Below, piece by piece: positions 6,552 to 16,600 of a stretch of 64,000 nt of DNA; the first letter of the stretch is position 1, and each line of letters begins with the position of its first letter. A program made the position numbers and the translations under genes. Source of the DNA: Sphaerochaetaceae bacterium. GTDB lineage: Bacteria > Spirochaetota > Spirochaetia > Sphaerochaetales > Sphaerochaetaceae. The notes under the pieces are model-generated. The model worked only from the letters and a program-made list of their open reading frames with translations. It made no database searches and had not been told where the DNA came from. The DNA lies in contig JAQQAR010000093.1 in NCBI GenBank assembly GCA_028532765.1, positions 62,001 to 126,000 on the forward strand, read 5' to 3'.

Positions 6552-8318
6552 TTAGTTGTTCTGCCACTCAGTCTCTACAATCTGGGAGGCCAATTCATCC
6601 TTGAGTTTCGCGATCAGGCTGAGGGTTTCCTCTACTACGGTATCGACACCGAAGGAGAAAGACTCTTCAAGATTGCTTCTGAGTTTCACCTCTACCTTTC
6701 CTTCCTTCAGAGAACGGTTCCCCAAGGTAATGCGAACCGGGAGGCCGATAAGATCAGCATCAGCAAACTTAACACCAGCAGACTCCTTTCGGTCATCATA
6801 GAGAACCTCAACACCTGCCTGGGTGAGTGACTGATAGATGGTTTCAGCTACTTGGGCGTCCTTTACCAGACTCACCAAGTGTACCTGCAACGGAGCAACG
6901 CTGATCGGTAAGCTGAGTCCCTTCTCATCACTGTAGTTCTCTGCAAGACAGGCAAGCAGACGTCCAACTCCAATACCATACGATCCCATGATCACAGGTC
7001 GGCGGACACCGTTCTCATCTTGGTAGGTACAGTTCATGCTCTCACTGTATCGGGTGTTCAACTGGAAGATATTCCCTACTTCCACGCCCTTTGAAGCAAC
7101 CAGGGGTTCTCCGCATTCAGGACAGGCATGGCCACCACTTGCACTTGCAATATCAGCAACTTCTCCCTGGTAGTCCCTGCCGAAGTTGGTATTAAGCAGG
7201 TGATATCCCTCTTCATTTGCACCAGCGACCAGGTTGTTGCTTTTTGCCACTGAGTCATCAACCACAACAAGAACATCATCCGCGCAACCAATGGCTGAAC
7301 CATAGCCGGGAACCATTTTCTTTGCAGTAATTTCCTCTGGGTGGGCAGGCCTGAGGGAGTTTGCCTTGACTGCATTCTGAAGTTTGTTCTCTTCTACCTC
7401 GAGGTCCCCTCTGATGATACCTATAATGAGTTTTTCCTCTTCCTCCCCGTTGGTATCATTGATGAAGGTCCCTACCAGGAATACGGCCTTTGCCGTTTGG
7501 CATTTCTCTATCTTGAGGAATGCAGCAAGCTCCTCGATGGTCTTGCAATCAGGGGTAAGCACCTTCTCTGTTTCCTTCATTTCCTCACTGTAGTAGGTTT
7601 TCTTGAAGGTAGCCACCTGGCGGTTTGCTGTATAATGGCATGCAGGACAGGTAATGATGGTGTCCTCTCCAATGGGTGAGAGGTACATATATTCGTGGCT
7701 GATCTTGCCACCCATCATGCCGCTGTCTGCACCTACGACGATAACGGGTAAGCCACAGCGACTGAAAATCCTGAAATAGGCTTTATAATGTTCAGCATAC
7801 TGTTTATCCAGCCCTTCCTGGTCAATATCGAAGGAATAGCTGTCCTTCATGGTGAACTCTCTCACCCTGATAAGACCTGCACGAGGACGGGGATCATCCC
7901 GCCACTTGGTCTGGATCTGATACACAAGCAGGGGAAGCCGCTTGTAGCTGTCAATCTCTCCACGGGCGAGATCAGTGACAGCTTCCTCATGGGTCATGGC
8001 AAGGACCATATCCCTTCCCGCGCGGTCATTGAACCTACTCATCTCTCGGTCGATGCTGTAGAATCGGCCGGTTTCCTTCCAGATATCCGCAGGATTGACC
8101 AGCGGCATCAGGATCTCTTGTCCCCCGATTGCATTCATCTCTTCACGAATGACTTGTTCTATCTTCTTGGTCGCACTGAACCCAAAGGGGAGCAAGGTGA
8201 AGATGCCAGCTCCCAACTGGCGGATAAAGCCTGCTCGCAGCAGATATTCATACCCCTTGCTATCAGCACCGTTTGGGGCTTCTCTCAGGGTTTTGGAAAA
8301 GAGTTTGGACATCCTCAT
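6552..8318 (-). CDS. proS: Prolyl-tRNA synthetase
   Basis: A 588-residue bacterial-type class II ProRS that charges tRNA-Pro. Order of parts: class II catalytic core (motif around LPFGFSATKKIEQVIREEM, RAGLIRVREFTMKDSYSFD), the YbaK-like editing insertion (about residues 230-390, TIEELAAFLKIEKCQTAKAVFLV), motif 3 (GSYGIGVGRLLAC), and the anticodon-binding domain. The start is the ATG 10 nt after AAGGAG. The longer extension to 8381 would begin upstream of the promoter -10 box and is rejected. Confidence 0.95.
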   Translation of the reverse strand: MRMSKLFSKTLREAPNGADSKGYEYLLRAGFIRQLGAGIFTLLPFGFSATKKIEQVIREEMNAIGGQEILMPLVNPADIWKETGRFYSIDREMSRFNDRAGRDMVLAMTHEEAVTDLARGEIDSYKRLPLLVYQIQTKWRDDPRPRAGLIRVREFTMKDSYSFDIDQEGLDKQYAEHYKAYFRIFSRCGLPVIVVGADSGMMGGKISHEYMYLSPIGEDTIITCPACHYTANRQVATFKKTYYSEEMKETEKVLTPDCKTIEELAAFLKIEKCQTAKAVFLVGTFINDTNGEEEEKLIIGIIRGDLEVEENKLQNAVKANSLRPAHPEEITAKKMVPGYGSAIGCADDVLVVVDDSVAKSNNLVAGANEEGYHLLNTNFGRDYQGEVADIASASGGHACPECGEPLVASKGVEVGNIFQLNTRYSESMNCTYQDENGVRRPVIMGSYGIGVGRLLACLAENYSDEKGLSLPISVAPLQVHLVSLVKDAQVAETIYQSLTQAGVEVLYDDRKESAGVKFADADLIGLPVRITLGNRSLKEGKVEVKLRSNLEESFSFGVDTVVEETLSLIAKLKDELASQIVETEWQNN

Positions 8319-8352
8319 CTTGATACATCTCCTTAGTATTCGAACAGGGGCC

Positions 8353-8381
8353 ATTGTAGCAAAAGCATCTTGCCTTCTCAA
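8353..8381 (-). promoter_or_regulatory. proS promoter
   Basis: On the minus strand: TTGAGA, 17 nt, TACAAT. The predicted start near 8346 gives a leader of about 28 nt containing the AAGGAG site. Confidence 0.7.
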
Positions 8382-8428
8382 GGTACCAGCAATGAGGTTT
8401 TGCGTTCCCTAACCTTGGCCTCTCATGG

Positions 8429-8434
8429 TATACT
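8429..8434 (+). promoter_or_regulatory. -10 box of aldolase gene, leaderless type
   Basis: TATACT ends 6 nt before the ATG at 8441, and no SD exists between them. The -35 is weak. Confidence 0.45.
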
Positions 8435-8440
8435 CGCTGT

Positions 8441-9109
8441 ATGGAAACCAAAAAATATGAAAAATACCGCAGGCAGGTAGCTTCTTTCATGACCCGCCTG
8501 TACGATCGACAACTCACCACCGCCAGTGGTGGCAATATTAGCATGCGGATCAGCAAGGATCTTTTTTGCATCACCCCCAGTGCGCTCGACAAAGGACTGC
8601 TCACTCCTGATGACATTGCTGTAGTGACCTTGGATGGGAAGAATCTGACACCGAATCTACCTCTCAGTATCGAAACTGAGATGCATCGCCTGATCCTCGT
8701 GGCACGTCCAGACGTCCAAGCAATTGTGCACGCACATCCAACCTATGTTTCTGCGTTCACTGCCATCACAAAGGATGGAAAATGCGCCATCAACACGCAT
8801 CTGATCGCAGAGTCCTATTATATCCTCGAGGATCCAGCGTATGTTGAGTATCGACTGATGGGAACAGTGGACCTTGCCGAGCAAGTTGCTGCCAGCTCCT
8901 TTGACCATGATGTACTGCTCTTGGAAAACCATGGGGCGGTAGCCCTTGGGCGAACGATGCTGGAGGCTTTTGACAAGATGGAATTGCTCGAGCGTGCAGC
9001 GCAGATGACCGTCATCACCAAGCAGATGGGTGGCGGGGAGTATGAGGTGAGGGAATTGCCGGAACCAAGACTGAAACAGCTGATGCACATGAAGTATGGG
9101 TCAAAATAG
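8441..9109 (+). CDS. Class II aldolase/adducin family protein (L-fuculose-phosphate aldolase-like)
   Basis: A 222-residue zinc-dependent aldolase of the FucA/AraD family. The metal ligands H97, H99 (HAHP) and H164 (ENHG), the acidic catalytic region near E78/E80, and the phosphate loop ASGGNIS (29-34) are all present. Length matches FucA. The exact sugar phosphate is not determinable. The next gene starts 1 nt after the stop, so the two are one transcription unit. Confidence 0.88.
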   Translation: METKKYEKYRRQVASFMTRLYDRQLTTASGGNISMRISKDLFCITPSALDKGLLTPDDIAVVTLDGKNLTPNLPLSIETEMHRLILVARPDVQAIVHAHPTYVSAFTAITKDGKCAINTHLIAESYYILEDPAYVEYRLMGTVDLAEQVAASSFDHDVLLLENHGAVALGRTMLEAFDKMELLERAAQMTVITKQMGGGEYEVRELPEPRLKQLMHMKYGSK

Positions 9110-9110
9110 T

Positions 9111-9842
9111 ATGAAGATTGAATTGGAGACAATTCCTGTTTGGGATGGCGTGCAGGAAAACTGTGAATGTTTCATCTGCAGCCTTATGGCAGAGGCACAG
9201 AAGGATGCAATCAACTTCTATCTGGGCAACTCTGTCATGAACCCAGAGACCAGGGTACGGGTGAATGAGCATGGTTTCTGTCCCAAACACTGGCGTATGC
9301 TTGCCACAGCCAACAAGCCCCAGGGAGTTGCCTTGATGGGGGATACCTACCTTGAAACAACAAGAGTCAAGGCTGAGGCTGCGATCAATGGGCTTCTGTC
9401 AGCAAGCAATCCACGGCAGGCGAAGAAAGCGGTAGGAGCTTTTCATGCGGTAATTGCTTCACGAGAGAAAGGGTGCCTTGTCTGTTCAGCTATGGAAGAG
9501 CGGCTCCAGCGGTACCTGTATACGACCTGTTATCTATGGGGAGAGGACCCTTCCTTCCGTGAGGCCCTCTCACATGGGAAAGGGTTCTGTCTTCATCACT
9601 TTACCCTCCTGCTGGAGATTGGGCAGAAAGCGCTTTCCTCCAAATTATATCCAGAGTTTGTACGAGCAATGGCTCAACTCGAGGTTGCCAACCTCGATAG
9701 GATGGCAAAAGATGTGCATTGGATGACACAGAAATACAAGTCGGAGAATGCAGACAAACCTTGGCATGGCTGTGAGGATGCCCATAAACGGACAGTGGAT
9801 AAAATGACAGGACGAAGCAGGGTTATAGATCCCGTTCGCTGA
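9111..9842 (+). CDS. DUF6062-like cysteine-rich protein
   Basis: A 243-residue protein with a duplicated Cys/His pattern. The N-terminal half has C18-x-C20-x2-C23 then GFCPKHW; the C-terminal half has GCLVC then GFCLHHF. This suggests two metal (zinc or iron) binding modules. No signal peptide. The family is found in Firmicutes and spirochaetes without known function. The start is the ATG immediately after the aldolase stop. The 3' end overlaps the convergent gene by about 20 nt. Confidence 0.7.
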   Translation: MKIELETIPVWDGVQENCECFICSLMAEAQKDAINFYLGNSVMNPETRVRVNEHGFCPKHWRMLATANKPQGVALMGDTYLETTRVKAEAAINGLLSASNPRQAKKAVGAFHAVIASREKGCLVCSAMEERLQRYLYTTCYLWGEDPSFREALSHGKGFCLHHFTLLLEIGQKALSSKLYPEFVRAMAQLEVANLDRMAKDVHWMTQKYKSENADKPWHGCEDAHKRTVDKMTGRSRVIDPVR

Positions 9843-10410
9843 CCTGTTTCTTTCGCTTCCTTTTCCGTTCCTTGATACCCAACAACAGTTGCAAGGTATC
9901 CTCCTCTCCGTCCACATCTTTCTGTTTGAGATGTGTCGTGGTGCCATCAGCCTTGTTGAAATGATAGTACTCCAAGCTATCTTGCTTTGGGCTATAGAGC
10001 AGAATGTACTCCCTTTGGGGGAGGAAGGATACTCCCAGTATAAGTTGGCATCCCTCCTCCTGCACCTGGAGAAGATGGTTCTGCTGACCCTTGGAAAGAT
10101 AATCATTACCAAGAATGATTCCCAGGAGCTTGGTTCCTTTCCTGTTATGGACAAGCACATCAAGCCCATCCCGCTGGATATCCACCTTGATGTTTCCCGG
10201 AAGGGAGAAAAAATTGGGATTTGCTGCATCCTCAGAAAGGCTGAGTACTTTTCTTAGGCTTAATTGCAACTGGGAGGCCAAGCAGTGGGCAAGACTTGTC
10301 TTTGCCTTCGGCCAGGACAGCACTATCTCATCTTCCGCTAAGAGTTGTCGTAGGGCACTCTCGAATGCCTCAAAGAGAAGAATATTGGTATATCGGGCGT
10401 TGCTTGCCAT
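9823..10410 (-). CDS. Uncharacterised protein
   Basis: A 195-residue soluble protein that I do not recognise. The N-terminal half is predicted helical (NILLFEAFESALRQLLAEDE). A beta-rich middle (VDIQRDGLDVLVHNRKGTKLLGIILGND, QLILGVSFLP) follows, and the C-terminus is very basic (ERKRKRKKQ). The D-x9-D-strand arrangement faintly recalls restriction-endonuclease-like folds, but a proper E-x-K is missing. The start is the ATG just after the OsmC stop, so it forms an operon with that gene. Confidence 0.65.
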   Translation of the reverse strand: MASNARYTNILLFEAFESALRQLLAEDEIVLSWPKAKTSLAHCLASQLQLSLRKVLSLSEDAANPNFFSLPGNIKVDIQRDGLDVLVHNRKGTKLLGIILGNDYLSKGQQNHLLQVQEEGCQLILGVSFLPQREYILLYSPKQDSLEYYHFNKADGTTTHLKQKDVDGEEDTLQLLLGIKERKRKRKKQVSERDL

Positions 10411-10414
10411 GGTA

Positions 10415-10801
10415 CTATTGGAAATCCACTGAGTAATCCATCTCACTTACCTGTGATATGGTCTGGTAGATAGAACAGTACCGGGAAGCCGTTTCAAAGG
10501 CTTTCAGGAATTTCTTCTGGTTGTCCACTCCAGTGGCTTGTACCGTGATATGTAGTGATTTAAGCGTGGTAGGGGGATCGTCTCGCTTCTCGCCATCAAC
10601 ATCAAAGCTGATATGTTCCCAGCTGATTCGCATTTTTGTAGCAAGTTCCACAAATGTAGCAAACAGACAACCACTCAATGCACCTAACAGGTAATCATAG
10701 GGCGCGCTGGAAGGGCCAATTTCAAAACTGGATCCCTTGTCTGTAACGAACTGGTAGTGTCCAGGTACAAAGTCGGCACGAACATGTTTCTTCTCACCCA
10801 T
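10415..10801 (-). CDS. OsmC family protein
   Basis: A 128-residue OsmC/Ohr-like protein. It has the two family cysteines (GALSGCLFATF and ASRYCSIYQT) and the central helix FVELATKMRISWEHISFDVDGEKR. OsmC proteins reduce organic hydroperoxides through the paired cysteines. AGGAGAT precedes the ATG. It is followed closely by an uncharacterised gene on the same strand. Confidence 0.85.
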   Translation of the reverse strand: MGEKKHVRADFVPGHYQFVTDKGSSFEIGPSSAPYDYLLGALSGCLFATFVELATKMRISWEHISFDVDGEKRDDPPTTLKSLHITVQATGVDNQKKFLKAFETASRYCSIYQTISQVSEMDYSVDFQ

Positions 10802-10868
10802 GAGGTATCTCCTATGCCCATAGCATAGCCCATGTAGAATGATTTTTCTAGGATGAGAATCATTTGTG

Positions 10869-11750
10869 TTACTGCTTTTTATGCTTGTAGGGATTTACAT
10901 GCACCATACAGTGTTTGACTTGGGGGAAACTGGTTTCAATGGCGTGGTGGACCCGTTCGGCGATGCAGTGAGCTTCAACGAGGCTTTGTGACCCTTCTGC
11001 TGAAATCTCAACATCCACATAGGCACGAGAACCAAATCTACGGGTTCTCAATAAATCGATTCCCTTGACCCCTTCCTGATCGAGAATGATGAGACGAATC
11101 TCTTCCACCGTCTTTTCAGGGCAAGCGTGGTCAACCATCTTGTAGATGCCATCACGGAATATTTCGATTCCTACCCGAATAATAAAGAGAGAGATGATGA
11201 TTGCTGCGATGGAATCAGCGATGGGGTAGCCCAATCGTGAGGCGATGATTCCTATCAGACCACCTGTGGTTGCCAATACATCACTCTGGGAGTCCCATGC
11301 AGAGGCCATCAAGGCAGAGGAGTCAGTCTTCTTTCCTGCCCAACGAGTATAGAGAAACATGCACTGCTTGATAACGATGGAAACAATTGCCGCTATTACA
11401 GCAAGGATGCCAGGTAGTGGGGTCTCTCGATACCCGCCGGTGATGATGGTTGAAATCCCATCGACAAGGAGGCCGAATCCTACAACCATGATGATTCCCG
11501 AGAGTAGTATTGCAGCAACCGATTCTAATCGTTCATGTCCATACTGATGATCCTCGTCAGACTCCTTGGAGGCAGCTGAGATACCGATCATGGCAATGAT
11601 TGAACTTACCACATCCCCTGCGTTGTTGATTCCATCATTAAGCAAGGCAGAAGAGTGAGCGATAAAGCCAATCGTGGTCTTGCTGATGGCAAGAACTATA
11701 TTGCTGAATATATTGAGATAGGAAACTTTCAAGGCAAGATTTTTCTTCAT
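10869..11750 (-). CDS. Cation diffusion facilitator (CDF) metal exporter
   Basis: A 293-residue inner-membrane transporter with six transmembrane segments and a C-terminal cytoplasmic dimerisation domain rich in His (HCIAERVHHAIE, KHCMVHVNPYKHKKQ). Intramembrane metal sites read N-x3-D in TM2 (DGINNAGD) and D-x3-D in TM5 (AWDSQSDV). They replace the H-x3-D of zinc exporters, which favours manganese or iron (family knowledge). DEDHQYGHERLE is the usual TM2-TM3 loop. The start is the ATG at 11750; a small hairpin lies just upstream. Confidence 0.9.
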   Translation of the reverse strand: MKKNLALKVSYLNIFSNIVLAISKTTIGFIAHSSALLNDGINNAGDVVSSIIAMIGISAASKESDEDHQYGHERLESVAAILLSGIIMVVGFGLLVDGISTIITGGYRETPLPGILAVIAAIVSIVIKQCMFLYTRWAGKKTDSSALMASAWDSQSDVLATTGGLIGIIASRLGYPIADSIAAIIISLFIIRVGIEIFRDGIYKMVDHACPEKTVEEIRLIILDQEGVKGIDLLRTRRFGSRAYVDVEISAEGSQSLVEAHCIAERVHHAIETSFPQVKHCMVHVNPYKHKKQ

Positions 11751-11760
11751 GTCCAAAATT

Positions 11761-11779
11761 CACACCTACGTTCGGTGTG
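11761..11779 (-). promoter_or_regulatory. Hairpin in the CDF gene leader
   Basis: CACACC pairs with GGTGTG around a 7-nt loop, 10 nt before the CDF start codon. The GGTG that could act as SD lies inside the stem. Cis-regulation is possible but unproven. Confidence 0.3.
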
Positions 11780-11792
11780 CCTCCTTGGTAAG

Positions 11793-11816
11793 AAAAGGCC
11801 CCGGTTTCCCGGGGCT
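11793..11816 (-). terminator. aspS terminator
   Basis: Minus strand: GCCCCGG, loop GAAA, CCGGGGC, then CTTTT, directly after the aspS stop codon. Confidence 0.85.
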
Positions 11817-11821
11817 CTCTG

Positions 11822-13618
11822 TCAGCTCTTTGGCTCAGGATACTTGACGATCAAGTGTAGGTCTTCAAGTTGCTTCTCGTCAACTAGTGACGGAGAATCA
11901 TCCATTGGTGATATCCCGGCAGTATTCTTCGGGAAAGCAATGACTTCATGGATTGAGGTTTCCTCTGCCATGATCATGATCATTCTATCAACTCCCGGTG
12001 CAATACCTCCATGGGGAGGGGCTCCGTATCTAAAGGCATTGAGCAGGAAGCCGAAGCGCTCCTCTGCAGTCTCGTCATCAAAATTACAGATGCGGAAAAT
12101 TCGCTTCTGGAGTTCAACGTCATGAATACGGATTGAGCCACTGGCCACCTCATATCCATTGAGGACCAAGTCATACAGGTCACCCTTTACGCTACCGGGA
12201 TCAGACTCAAGGGTATCGAGATACTCTGCCTGAGGCATACTGAACATATGGTGTGCAGCTTCCCAGTGTCCTTCATCCTCATTGTACTCAAAGAGGGGGA
12301 AGTCAACGATCCAGCAGAACTCAAAACTCTTCCTGATCAGGTTCAGGTCCTTGCCCAACTTTGTGCGAACTGCACTAAGGCTGGCACAACATTTCTTCCA
12401 GTCCTGATGGGCAACAAAGAGGATCATATCCCCTTCCTTTGCATCAACTGTTGAAACGAGTTCCTCTTCAAGTCCAGCGAAGAACTTGCTCACCCCACCG
12501 GTGAATGTGTTGTTCTCCCCAACCTTGATCCAAGCCAATCCCTGGGCACCGTAAATCTTTGCAGCATCCTCGAGGCTGGTAATATACTTGCGTGAGAAGT
12601 CAACTGTTTCACTCTTTGGAGCACAGATAGCCTTTACATATCCACCCTGGGAAACAATGTCCTTGAAGGTGGCAAAGCTACTCTTCAGGGCCAATTCATT
12701 GACATCTGAGAGGGGAAGGTCGAAGCGAAGATCTGGTTTGTCACAACCATAGGTATTCAGTGCATCATGGTAACTGAGTCTCCTGAATCGAGCAGGGAGG
12801 TCATAATCCATGACTTCCTTGAATACGGAACCGAAGAGGTCCTCCATAAGAGAGAGGACATCGTCACGTTTGACAAAACTCATCTCCAGGTCAAGCTGGG
12901 TGAATTCCAGCTGTCTATCCCCCCTGGCATCCTCATCACGATAACAGCGAGCAATCTGGAAGTACTTATCCATACCACCGACCATCAGGATCTGCTTAAA
13001 GAGCTGTGGGCTTTGGGGGAGCGCATAGAACTTACCAGGGTAAATTCTACTGGGTACCAAGAAGTCTCGAGCCCCTTCTGGGGTGCTCTTGATCATGGTA
13101 GGGGTTTCAATCTCATAGAAGTCACGACTGGTGAGGAACTTGCGGCAGGCGAAAATGAAGTCATGACGAAGCTTCATCCGCTTCTGCATTCCCTGGGTAC
13201 GGAGATCGAGATAGCGATACTTAAGCCTGAGGTCTTCCCTCGGCTCATTGCCATCATCAATCTGGAATGGAAGTGGGGCACACTTACTGAGTATTTCAAT
13301 CTTCTCAGCTTTAACTTCAACTTCTCCGGTTACCATTTCTGGATTGACCATTGAATCGGGCCTGAGACGTACCACCCCTGACACTGCAATGCAGTACTCC
13401 AAGTGCAGTTCATTTGCAACTGCCTGAAGTTCGTTGCTGGCATCGTCATCCACTACCACCTGGGTAATACCGTAGCGGTCACGGAGGTTGATAAAATGCA
13501 GGGCCCCATGATTGCGGTCACGGTGTACCCATCCGTTGAGAACCACTTTAGCTCCATTATCAGCTTTGGTCAGTGATCCACAGGTAGTTGTTCGTTGGGA
13601 AAATACTTCTTCTGCCAT
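11822..13618 (-). CDS. aspS: Aspartyl-tRNA synthetase
   Basis: A 598-residue bacterial-type class IIb AspRS. It has an N-terminal OB-fold anticodon domain (GWVHRDRNHGALHFINLRDRYG), motif 2 (FQIARCYRDEDARGDRQLEFTQLD), the bacterial GAD insertion domain in the middle, and motif 3 near the C-terminus (FRYGAPPHGGIAPGVDRMIM). It charges tRNA-Asp, or tRNA-Asp/Asn if non-discriminating. SD sequences AAGGAGA and AAAGGGA precede the ATG, with a TATAGT -10 box nearby. Terminated by its own hairpin. Confidence 0.96.
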   Translation of the reverse strand: MAEEVFSQRTTTCGSLTKADNGAKVVLNGWVHRDRNHGALHFINLRDRYGITQVVVDDDASNELQAVANELHLEYCIAVSGVVRLRPDSMVNPEMVTGEVEVKAEKIEILSKCAPLPFQIDDGNEPREDLRLKYRYLDLRTQGMQKRMKLRHDFIFACRKFLTSRDFYEIETPTMIKSTPEGARDFLVPSRIYPGKFYALPQSPQLFKQILMVGGMDKYFQIARCYRDEDARGDRQLEFTQLDLEMSFVKRDDVLSLMEDLFGSVFKEVMDYDLPARFRRLSYHDALNTYGCDKPDLRFDLPLSDVNELALKSSFATFKDIVSQGGYVKAICAPKSETVDFSRKYITSLEDAAKIYGAQGLAWIKVGENNTFTGGVSKFFAGLEEELVSTVDAKEGDMILFVAHQDWKKCCASLSAVRTKLGKDLNLIRKSFEFCWIVDFPLFEYNEDEGHWEAAHHMFSMPQAEYLDTLESDPGSVKGDLYDLVLNGYEVASGSIRIHDVELQKRIFRICNFDDETAEERFGFLLNAFRYGAPPHGGIAPGVDRMIMIMAEETSIHEVIAFPKNTAGISPMDDSPSLVDEKQLEDLHLIVKYPEPKS

Positions 13619-13689
13619 AGTCGGTCCCTTTGGTCTCCTTAAGAAAGTATTCCCATACTATACGATAGAAGTTCAAAAGGCAATTGCCC

Positions 13690-16600
13690 CTAAGAGGTTA
13701 GCTCACGAACAACAACCTGGTTTTTCTGCAGGTATTCAATTGCTTCAACAGCTGCCACAGCAGCACTTGTGGTGGTGGTATAGGGAATTTTCATACGCAT
13801 GGCAATGCTTCGTATCTCATCATCACTCTGGTGGGCATGGAACCCCATCGGTGTGTTTATGACCAAAGCAACCTGTTTTTTCTGTAGATAGTCAGTAATG
13901 TTTGGGTGTCCTTCATGGACCTTCTGCATTACCTCAACAAGGATTCCTTGCTCGAAGAGGAAGGCTGCAGTCCCTTGTGTTGCTGCAATTGAGAAACCGA
14001 GAGATACCAGCTTTCTTACTACAGGAAGAATGGTCTTACGATCCTTCTTGTTGACACTGATAAACACCTTTCCCGAGACGGGAAGACGGTTTCCACTGCT
14101 GATCTGGCTCTTTGCGAAGGCTTCCCCGAAGGTCTTTCCCAATCCGATCGACTCCCCGGTCGACCTCATCTCAGGTCCAAGTGCTGGATCTACATTGCTG
14201 AACCGATCGAAGCTGAATACCGCCTCTTTCACTGCCCAACCCACCTTACAGGTACCCAAGGCTCTCTCTCCAGGTTTTTTTACCAGCCCTTGTTTTACCA
14301 AGGTTTCTCCTTCCCAGACCCGAACCGCGGCTTCAACGAGGTCTACCGCACTGGTCTTGCAGATGAAGGGTACTGTTCGCGATGCCCGTGGGTTTACCTC
14401 GATGAGATAGAGCTTCCCATCCTTGGCTGCAAACTGGATATTCATCAATCCTTTCACATGGAGGGCAAGGGCAAGTTTGTGCGCCCACTCCTGCATCTGA
14501 GCAAGGAGTTCTGGGGTACTCTTGTACGGAGGGAACACTGCAGCAGAGTCCCCGCTGTGGATTCCTGCTGCCTCAATATGCTGAAGAATGCCTCCTACAT
14601 AGAGACTCTCTCCGTCAGATACTGCATCAAGGTCGTATTCAAAGGCATCCTCGAGGAACTGATCCACCAATACAGGTGCTTCAACTGATGCCTCAATCCC
14701 CTCAATGGAGGTAAGCCCTGCTTCATCGTACACGATGTACATTCCCCGTCCACCCAATACATGGCTGGGCCGGATGAGAACAGGAAAACCAATCTCGCGA
14801 GCGGTGATGAGAATATCCTCATTCTTTGTGACGGCCTTGTTTTTTGGTTGCCTGAGTCCAAGCTGAGAGACCAAGGCTGAGAACTTTCCACGGTCCCCTG
14901 CATCCAGAAGCCCTTCCAGGCTAGTTCCTTCCAATCTTGCCCCTGCACGGGTGAGGGAAGGGGCAAGGTTCAGTGGAGTCTGGCCTCCCAGTTGTACCAC
15001 TACCCGCTGGGTCTGTTCATGGCGTAGAATTTCCTTCACTTCCTCAGCAGTGAGGCCTTGCAGGTACAGTCGATCGCTGATGTTGAAATCCGTGGAGACT
15101 GTCTCTGGATTACTGTTAACCATGATGGTCTTTCGCCCCAGTTTCCGATAAGCCATGGAGGCAAGGGTACAACAGGTATCGAACTCAAGTCCCTGCCCGA
15201 TCCTGTTTGGACCGCTTGCAAGGATTACCACCGCATCCCCTCCCATGGGTTCTGCTTCCTCCGTTTCTCCGTAGGTGGTATAGAGATAGGGAGTAAGTGC
15301 ATCAAACTCCCCACTGCAGGTGTCAACATGATGGGTTACAGGGTGCATCTCATAGGCATAACGTAGCCGTTCGATATCCTCAGCACTCCTTCCACTCAGC
15401 ATCGCGATATATACATCGCTCATTCCAGCCTTTTTTGCCTTGAGGAGGGTCTCCTCATCTAGGTGAAATGCAACTTCCTTCTCGATAGCCTGCTGCTGTA
15501 CCAGAAGATTGAGAAACCAGGGATCAAATTGTGTAATCTCCTGAATTCGAGGTAATGCTCCCATGCCTTCCCTGCAGAGCGTGGTATAGGCAGCAACCAA
15601 GCGCAATGGGTGTGCACTGTTGAGGAATCCTGCAACCTCCTCTTCATCATACAGGCCAATACCAATGAGATTGCATAATCCTTCGAGTTTTCTCTCTGAG
15701 CTCCTGATCCCCTTGTTCAATGCCTCCAAGGCAGTTCTTCCCAGTGCCAAGGCTTCCCCGATGCTGCGCATCTGTGTTCCCAAGGCAGAGATGGGAAGTG
15801 GAAATTTCTCCAGCTCAAAGCGCGGTACCTTTACCGCACAGTAGTCGAGTACCGGCTCAAAGCAGGATACTGATTGGCCGGTTATTTCGTTGACTACCTC
15901 ATCAAGGGTATAGCCGACCGCCAACTTGGCAGAGCAGCGGGCAATAGGAAATCCTGTTGCCTTGCTTGCAAGGGCTGAGGAACGGGAGACACGGGGGTTC
16001 ATCTCTATGACCACCATCCTCCCTGTTTCGGGGTGCACTGCGAATTGGACATTACTTCCGCCGCAGTCGACCCCGATTGCGCGTAAAATGGCAATTGATG
16101 CGTCCCTCATCTTCTGGTAGCTTCCTTCATCGAGGGTCTGGATGGGGGCGATGGTGATGCTGTCCCCGGTATGGACTCCCATTGGGTCAACATTCTCGAT
16201 GGAACAGACGATAATTGCATTATCCTTCTTGTCACGCATCACCTCCATTTCGAACTCTTTCCAACCAATGAGCGATTCCTCAATGAGGACTTCGTGGGTT
16301 GGACTGGTTTCCATGGCGTGCTCAAGTAATGAGGGGTACTCTTCCCTGTTGTAGGCGATGGATCCTCCCATACCCCCTAACGTGTAGGAGGGCCGGATGA
16401 TCAGGGGGAAGGGGAAATCCTCAAGGAGTCCCATTCCCTCCTCCATGTTGTGGACGATTGAGCTTTTTGCGCTTTCCAATCCCAAGCCTTCGATGACCTG
16501 CTTGAAAGCTCCACGGTCCTCTGCGAGTTTGATGGATGCGATGGAGGAACCAATTACTTCCACCCCATACTGGTCGAGCAACCCCGACTCATCAAGCTCG

